In this document: piece by piece, positions 39,682 to 43,552 of the stretch | Position numbering within the stretch: the stretch's first letter is position 1 | How the letters are laid out: each line of letters opens with the position of its first letter | NCBI RefSeq assembly: GCF_003293595.1 | Contig: NZ_CP022162.1 | Location: forward strand, 1,974,774-2,018,325 | Direction: 5' to 3' | DNA length: 43,552 nt | Origin: Microbacterium sp. PM5 | GTDB lineage: Bacteria > Actinomycetota > Actinomycetes > Actinomycetales > Microbacteriaceae | Position numbers and translations under genes: made by a program | The notes under the pieces: generated by a model | The model's input: only the letters and a program-made list of their open reading frames with translations | Database searches by the model: none | Told to the model about the DNA's origin: nothing

Positions 39682-40953
39682 GTGACTTCCGCGACCGCGT
39701 CCCCCGCTTCCGCCGCGCCTGCGGCGACCCTCGACGCCTCCGCGATCAAGGCGGACTTCCCGATCCTGGCCGAGCAGGTCAACGGTCACCCCCTCGCCTA
39801 TCTCGACTCCGCGGCCACCAGTCAGAAGCCGCTCGCGGTGCTCGACGCCGAGCGCGACTTCCTCACGCACGCGAACGCCGCGGTGCACCGTGGGGCGCAC
39901 ACGCTGGCCGCCGAGGCGACCGAGCTGTTCGAGGACGCCCGAGCCACCGTGGCGGGATTCGTCGGCGCACGGCCTGAGCAGCTCGTCTGGACCAGCGGCG
40001 CCACGATGGGCCTGAACCTCGTCGCATACTCGATCGGGAATGCGGGGCTGGTGCGGCCGGGCGACGAGATCGTCACGACGGCGATCGAGCATCATGCCAA
40101 CCTCATCCCCTGGCAGGAGCTGGCCGCTCGCACGGGCGCCGTGCTGCGACACATCCCCGCCCACGACGACGGCACGCTCGATATGGATGCCGCCGCGTCC
40201 CTCATCACGGCGCGCACGCGCGTCGTCGCCTTCACGCACGTCTCGAACGTCCTCGGCATCGTGAACCCCGTCGCCCAGCTCATCGCGCTCGCTCAGGGTG
40301 TGGGCGCGATCACGGTGATGGATGCCTGCCAGTCAGCGCCGCACCTGCCGCTCGATCTGCCCGCTCTCGGCGTCGACCTCGCGGTCTTCAGCGGACACAA
40401 GATGCTCGGCCCGTACGGTGTCGGCGGACTGTACGGACGCACACCGGTGCTCGAGGCGCTGCCGCCGTTCCTCACGGGCGGCTCGATGATCACGACCGTG
40501 ACGCTCGATCGCGCCGAGTACCTGCCTCCGCCGCAGCGCTTCGAGGCCGGAACGCAGCCCGTGGGACCGGCGATCGGGCTGGCCGCCGCCGTGCGCTACC
40601 TCGACGACATCGGCCTCGATCGGATCCATGCCCACGAGGGCATGCTCGCTCAGCGCATGCACGCGGGCCTCGCGGATATCCCCGGCATCCGCCTCCTCGG
40701 CGACGCCGTCGGGGTCGAGCGCGTCGGGCTGTGGGCCTTCGACGTCGACGGCGTGCACGCGCATGATGCCGGCCAGTACCTCGACGCGCTGGGCATCGCC
40801 GTCCGCGTCGGCCACCATTGCGCCGCGCCCCTGCACTCGCGCTACGGCGTCACGGCCAGCGTTCGCGCGAGCGCCGCCCTCTACAACACCACCGACGACG
40901 TCGACCGTCTCATCGAGGCCGTCGCCGGCATCCGCCCTTACTTCGGAGTCTGA
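39682..40953 (+). CDS. sufS: Cysteine desulfurase SufS
   Basis: A 423-residue PLP enzyme of the SufS class. It has DFPILAEQVNGHPLAYLDSA (25-44), the PLP lysine Lys240 in FSGHKMLGPYG and the catalytic Cys380 in RVGHHCAAPLHSRYG on the flexible loop. It takes sulfur from cysteine, and in organisms with SufU passes it to that scaffold for iron-sulfur cluster assembly. sufU follows after one base. The first 20 residues are an Ala-rich extension. SufB/C/D genes are not in the window. Confidence 0.95.
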   Translation: MTSATASPASAAPAATLDASAIKADFPILAEQVNGHPLAYLDSAATSQKPLAVLDAERDFLTHANAAVHRGAHTLAAEATELFEDARATVAGFVGARPEQLVWTSGATMGLNLVAYSIGNAGLVRPGDEIVTTAIEHHANLIPWQELAARTGAVLRHIPAHDDGTLDMDAAASLITARTRVVAFTHVSNVLGIVNPVAQLIALAQGVGAITVMDACQSAPHLPLDLPALGVDLAVFSGHKMLGPYGVGGLYGRTPVLEALPPFLTGGSMITTVTLDRAEYLPPPQRFEAGTQPVGPAIGLAAAVRYLDDIGLDRIHAHEGMLAQRMHAGLADIPGIRLLGDAVGVERVGLWAFDVDGVHAHDAGQYLDALGIAVRVGHHCAAPLHSRYGVTASVRASAALYNTTDDVDRLIEAVAGIRPYFGV

Positions 40954-40954
40954 C

Positions 40955-41416
40955 ATGAGCGATCTCGACGCCCTCTACCGTGAGCTGATCCTCGATCACT
41001 CCAAGCACCCGCAGCACTTCGGCCTCACCGACGAGGGCGACGCCCCCGCCACGGTCGGCACGATCGGCACCTCGCACCAGAAGAACCCCGTCTGCGGCGA
41101 CGAGATCACGCTGCGCGCCCGCGTCGACGGCGAGACCATCGCCGACGTGCAGTGGGAGGGTCGGGGCTGCTCGATCTCGCAGGCCTCGGCATCCATGCTC
41201 GCCGACCTCGTCGCCGAGGAAGGGCTCAGCCGGGCCGAGGCCCTGCAGCTGATCGAGGGGTTCCGTGAGGCGCTGCGCTCGCGCGGAACGCTCGAGCTCG
41301 ACGAGGAGGTCTACGGCGACGCCGCGGCCCTGTCGGGGGTGTCGAAGTTCTCGGCACGCGTGAAGTGCGCGATGCTCGCCTGGGTCGCCCTGGAAGACGC
41401 CATCGCCAAAGCCTGA
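40955..41416 (+). CDS. sufU: SufU iron-sulfur scaffold/sulfur acceptor
   Basis: A 153-residue protein with the three cysteines and aspartate of zinc SufU: Cys47 (NPVCGDE, with Asp49), Cys72 (GRGCSISQASASM) and Cys138 (RVKCAMLAW). The extra region compared with IscU (about residues 100-125) marks SufU. It accepts sulfur from SufS; the pair is co-transcribed, with a one-base gap after the sufS stop. A hairpin follows 52 bases after its stop. Confidence 0.95.
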   Translation: MSDLDALYRELILDHSKHPQHFGLTDEGDAPATVGTIGTSHQKNPVCGDEITLRARVDGETIADVQWEGRGCSISQASASMLADLVAEEGLSRAEALQLIEGFREALRSRGTLELDEEVYGDAAALSGVSKFSARVKCAMLAWVALEDAIAKA

Positions 41417-41467
41417 CGTCCGCCCCCACCCCTTGCCTGGGGCGGCTGCCGAACCGCCACGATCTGC

Positions 41468-41499
41468 GCGAGCCGCCAGGACCTGGCGTAGCGGCTCGC
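41468..41499. terminator. Bidirectional hairpin between sufU and the alpha/beta hydrolase
   Basis: GCGAGCCGC (41468-41476) and GCGGCTCGC (41491-41499) are perfect 9-bp arms; the loop can also pair (CCAGG with CCTGG). It lies between convergent genes. It is followed by a degenerate copy of its right arm (AGCGGCTCG...GAGAA, repeated). Confidence 0.55.
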
Positions 41500-41524
41500 G
41501 AGAAACGCAGCGGCTCGGCGAGAA

Positions 41525-41554
41525 GGAGAGGGAGAGGGAGAGGGAGAGGGAGAG
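41525..41554. repeat. Tandem hexamer repeat (GGAGAG)5
   Basis: Five perfect copies of GGAGAG, ending just before the stop codon of the alpha/beta hydrolase (41556-41558). Being outside both coding regions it cannot shift a frame; copy-number change would only alter the shared 3' region. Confidence 0.85.
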
Positions 41555-41555
41555 G

Positions 41556-42353
41556 TCAGGAGCCGAGGAACTCGAGCGCGGCGCCGCGGAAGACGCGGGA
41601 GCCGGGCGCGTTGAAATGGTGCCGGTCGGGGATCTCGACGAAGCGTCCCTGCGGGCACGCGGCCGCGAGCGTCTTCGAGCCTTCGATGATGCCGTCCAGC
41701 GATCCCGTCGCGAACATCACCGGCTGCTGCGGTGCATGGGCGGGGTCGGGGTCGACGGTCTTCGATGACCGCATGCCCTCGGCGATCGCGAGGAGCGCCC
41801 GCAGGTCGTTGCCGGGCACGCGCTCGGTGAGGGCGATGTAGTTCTGCGTGACGCGATCGGTGACCGGCGTGCCGTCGGCGATGAGCGCGCGCACCTGGTC
41901 GAGGTCGAGCCGCGCCAGCGGGATGCCGTCGGGAACCCCGCCGAGCACGGCCCGCGGGATGCGCGGGGCGATGTCCTGCACGACCTCCCATCCCACGCGG
42001 GCGCCGAGCGAGTAGCCGACGTAGAACGCCTCGTCGACGAGGTAGGTGTCGAGCATCGTCTCGACGTCGCCGGCGAGCTGGCGGATGTCGTACGCGCGGG
42101 GCTCGTGCGGCTTGTCGCTGGCGCCATGGCCGCGCTGGTCGAGCGCGAGCACCCGATAGCCGGCGGCGGTGAGGTCGCGCACCCAGCCCGTCGCGACCCA
42201 GTTGTCCTTCGTGCTCGAGGCGAACCCGTGCACGACGACGACGGTGGGTGCGTCCTCGTCACCCCACGAGTACGTCGCGATGCGGTAGCCGTCGCCGACC
42301 ATCAGGTACTGCGGGTCGGGCATCTGCGTGAGGTTCTGAAGCGGCGCGGTCAC
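41556..42353 (-). CDS. Alpha/beta hydrolase
   Basis: A 265-residue hydrolase with the oxyanion strand TVVVVHGFASSTKDNW, LDQRGHGASDKP, the nucleophile elbow GYSLGAR, and the terminal catalytic His in DRHHFNAPG. The substrate is unknown; family members include esterases, epoxide hydrolases and haloperoxidases. The GTG start at 42353 has no ribosome site, and AGGATA about six bases upstream could be a weak -10. The gene converges on sufU. Confidence 0.82.
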   Translation of the reverse strand: MTAPLQNLTQMPDPQYLMVGDGYRIATYSWGDEDAPTVVVVHGFASSTKDNWVATGWVRDLTAAGYRVLALDQRGHGASDKPHEPRAYDIRQLAGDVETMLDTYLVDEAFYVGYSLGARVGWEVVQDIAPRIPRAVLGGVPDGIPLARLDLDQVRALIADGTPVTDRVTQNYIALTERVPGNDLRALLAIAEGMRSSKTVDPDPAHAPQQPVMFATGSLDGIIEGSKTLAAACPQGRFVEIPDRHHFNAPGSRVFRGAALEFLGS

Positions 42354-42400
42354 GGTGTCTATCCTGCCGTCGATTCGGCGGCCCCGGTCGCCGCGGCCGG

Positions 42401-42703
42401 TCACTCCTCGACGCGGACCTCTTTCCAGAACGCGACATAGCCCGAGAAGTCCTTGCCGACGCGGGCGATGCCGCTCTCGTAGGGCGTCGGGTACGACCAG
42501 GCGCGATCGGCGAGCAGCTCGTCGCCGGAGCGCACGGAGTAGTACTGGCACTCGCCCTTCCACGGGCAGGTGTAGGGCGTGGGGCTCTCCTGCAGCAGGT
42601 CCCAGTTCACGCTCGACGGCGGGAAGTACCAGTTTCCTTCGATGGAGATCAGGTCATCGCGGTCGGCTTCGGCCACCGTGACATCACCCAGAACAGCTTT
42701 CAT
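42401..42703 (-). CDS. DUF427 domain protein
   Basis: A 100-residue protein of the DUF427 family, with 'SIEGNWYFPPSSVNW', YTCPWKGECQYYSV and 'AWSYPTPYESG' in the usual order. GGAGG stands five bases before the ATG at 42703. It is coupled to the transporter gene upstream (ATGA overlap). Function of the family is unknown; its small beta-fold has been proposed to bind a ligand. Confidence 0.9.
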   Translation of the reverse strand: MKAVLGDVTVAEADRDDLISIEGNWYFPPSSVNWDLLQESPTPYTCPWKGECQYYSVRSGDELLADRAWSYPTPYESGIARVGKDFSGYVAFWKEVRVEE

Positions 42704-43552
42704 CGCGTCCTCCGCTTCGCTCGCATCCCACCCTTCCACCGTCGCACGCGGCCCGCAACGAGGTCGGCGGCCGGCTGCTGCGGAAGCGGGATGGGCTGCG
42801 TGACCACGGCATCCACGACCATCGACCCGTCGGTGGGGCCGATGACGGCGATCGGGGTGGTGAGGGTCGGTTCGGCGGGGTCGACCGGCATGCGCTCCAG
42901 TGCGCGGTGGGCGCGCAGGTACGCGGGGATGAGGATGACGCTGGCGCCGACCCAGGCCAGTGGGTTGCTCCACACGACGCCGACGAATCCGAAGATGTGG
43001 CCGAGCACGACCGCCGCGCCCACGCGCATCGCCAGCTCGACGAGCCCGGTCACCGTCGGGATGACGGTGCTGCCGAGCCCCTGCAGCGTGCCGCGCAGGA
43101 TGAACAGCACGCCCAGCGCCGTGTAGCTCGCGCCGTTGATGAGCAGCATGAGCGCGGCCAACCGCACGACGGTGTCGCTGCCGTCGCCGACGAACAGGCG
43201 CACGAGCGGCGCGCCGAACGTGATGAGCAGTGCGCCGAGCACGACAGCGGCGATCAGCGCCATCCAGATCGCCTGCCCGACGCCGCGACGGATGCGATCC
43301 GGGCGGCGCGCTCCCAGGTTCTGGGCGGCGTACATGGATGCCGCGAGCCCGAGAGACTGCAGGAGCGCCACGGCCAGGCCGTCCACGCGGGAAGCCGTCG
43401 TGTAGGCGGCGACCGCATCGGCGCCCAGGGTGTTCAGCGCGACCTGCACCGTCAGGGTGCCGATCGCGATGATCGACGCCTGGAACCCCATGGGCAGGCC
43501 GAGTCGCAGGTGCTCGACGAGATCGGCTCGCGTGATGCGCCAGTCGGCGCGC
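42700..43552 (-). CDS. MATE-family efflux transporter, C-terminal part (cut by window end)
   Basis: The reading frame is open to the window end, giving about 284 residues (translation at the edge: RADWRITRADLVEHLRLGLP, then MGFQASIIAIGTLTVQVALN). An internal ATG at 43491 is not the start. Typical MATE half features are TLGADAVAAYTTASRVDGLAVALLQ, the symmetric repeat of about six spans, LRGTLQGLGSTVIPTVTG, and a C-terminal cytosolic tail rich in Pro and Arg. MATE transporters export cationic drugs or metabolites using a sodium or proton gradient. The N-terminal half lies beyond the window. Confidence 0.85.
   Translation of the reverse strand, partial: RADWRITRADLVEHLRLGLPMGFQASIIAIGTLTVQVALNTLGADAVAAYTTASRVDGLAVALLQSLGLAASMYAAQNLGARRPDRIRRGVGQAIWMALIAAVVLGALLITFGAPLVRLFVGDGSDTVVRLAALMLLINGASYTALGVLFILRGTLQGLGSTVIPTVTGLVELAMRVGAAVVLGHIFGFVGVVWSNPLAWVGASVILIPAYLRAHRALERMPVDPAEPTLTTPIAVIGPTDGSMVVDAVVTQPIPLPQQPAADLVAGRVRRWKGGMRAKRRTR

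Noticed and set aside
41525..41554. Phase-variable repeat controlling a gene
   Set aside because: The hexamer lies outside both coding regions and a change in copy number cannot shift a reading frame.
1..43552. CRISPR array, tRNA, rRNA or insertion sequence
   Set aside because: I looked for regularly spaced repeats, cloverleaf-like GGTTCGAATCC segments and transposase motifs and found none.

Overview
The window is high-GC actinobacterial DNA. The most likely source is Microbacteriaceae, probably Microbacterium or a close relative. This rests on very high GC, frequent GTG starts, many leaderless promoters (a TANNNT -10 box six to eight bases before the start codon), SufS/SufU organisation, sortase-E-like LAxTG signals, and an abundance of the word CGGCATCC. 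The genus is an inference; no rRNA or tRNA gene is present. I see no insertion sequence, CRISPR array or phage gene.

Left end (1-1.1 kb): the 5' end of an amidohydrolase (minus strand) faces a LOG/TIGR00730 phosphoribohydrolase gene across a strikingly symmetric divergent promoter with three GGAAAC boxes at 21-bp spacing.

1.1-9.2 kb, surface/secretion locus: a secreted seven-repeat RCC1-type propeller protein (plus strand) converges on a minus-strand set. That set holds a TasA-like protein with a SipW-type (alternate) signal peptide, two small exported proteins, a 410-aa protein joining a sortase-anchored half to a second SipW-type half, a SipW-like (Ser-His-Asp, S26B) signal peptidase, and a large LuxR ATPase regulator that lacks the Walker-A lysine. 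I read this as a biofilm-fibre-like system with its own signal peptidase, and the best candidate for an undescribed system here. Two small hypothetical genes follow (9.6-10.0 kb).

10.1-22.4 kb, urate-to-oxalurate catabolism: hpxO (urate hydroxylase), HIU hydrolase and OHCU decarboxylase on the plus strand; NCS1 permease, allantoin/hydantoin racemase, allantoinase, an acetamidase/formamidase, an AtzH(HpxZ)-amidase fusion, PucG and AllC on the minus strand, joined by overlapping stop/start codons. An XRE-cupin regulator sits between the arms next to two matching inverted repeats. Together they would turn urate into allantoin, allantoate, ureidoglycine and oxalurate. The fusion amidase and the formamidase-family protein are candidates for the oxalurate-to-oxamate-to-oxalate end.

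22.5-34.1 kb: a MinD/ParA-like ATPase, then a sugar operon (ABC solute-binding protein, two permeases, HSL-type esterase, sucrose phosphorylase) facing a LacI regulator, adenine phosphoribosyltransferase, and an alpha-glucosidase-LacI operon with a perfect palindromic operator.

34.1-43.5 kb: M20 amidohydrolase, a membrane protein with a KPPREP-rich tail, VanZ-RDD membrane protein, KimA-like APC transporter, sufS-sufU, an alpha/beta hydrolase, a DUF427 protein and a MATE-family transporter cut by the window end. Several intergenic regions carry palindromic mini-elements, two of them about 93% identical.
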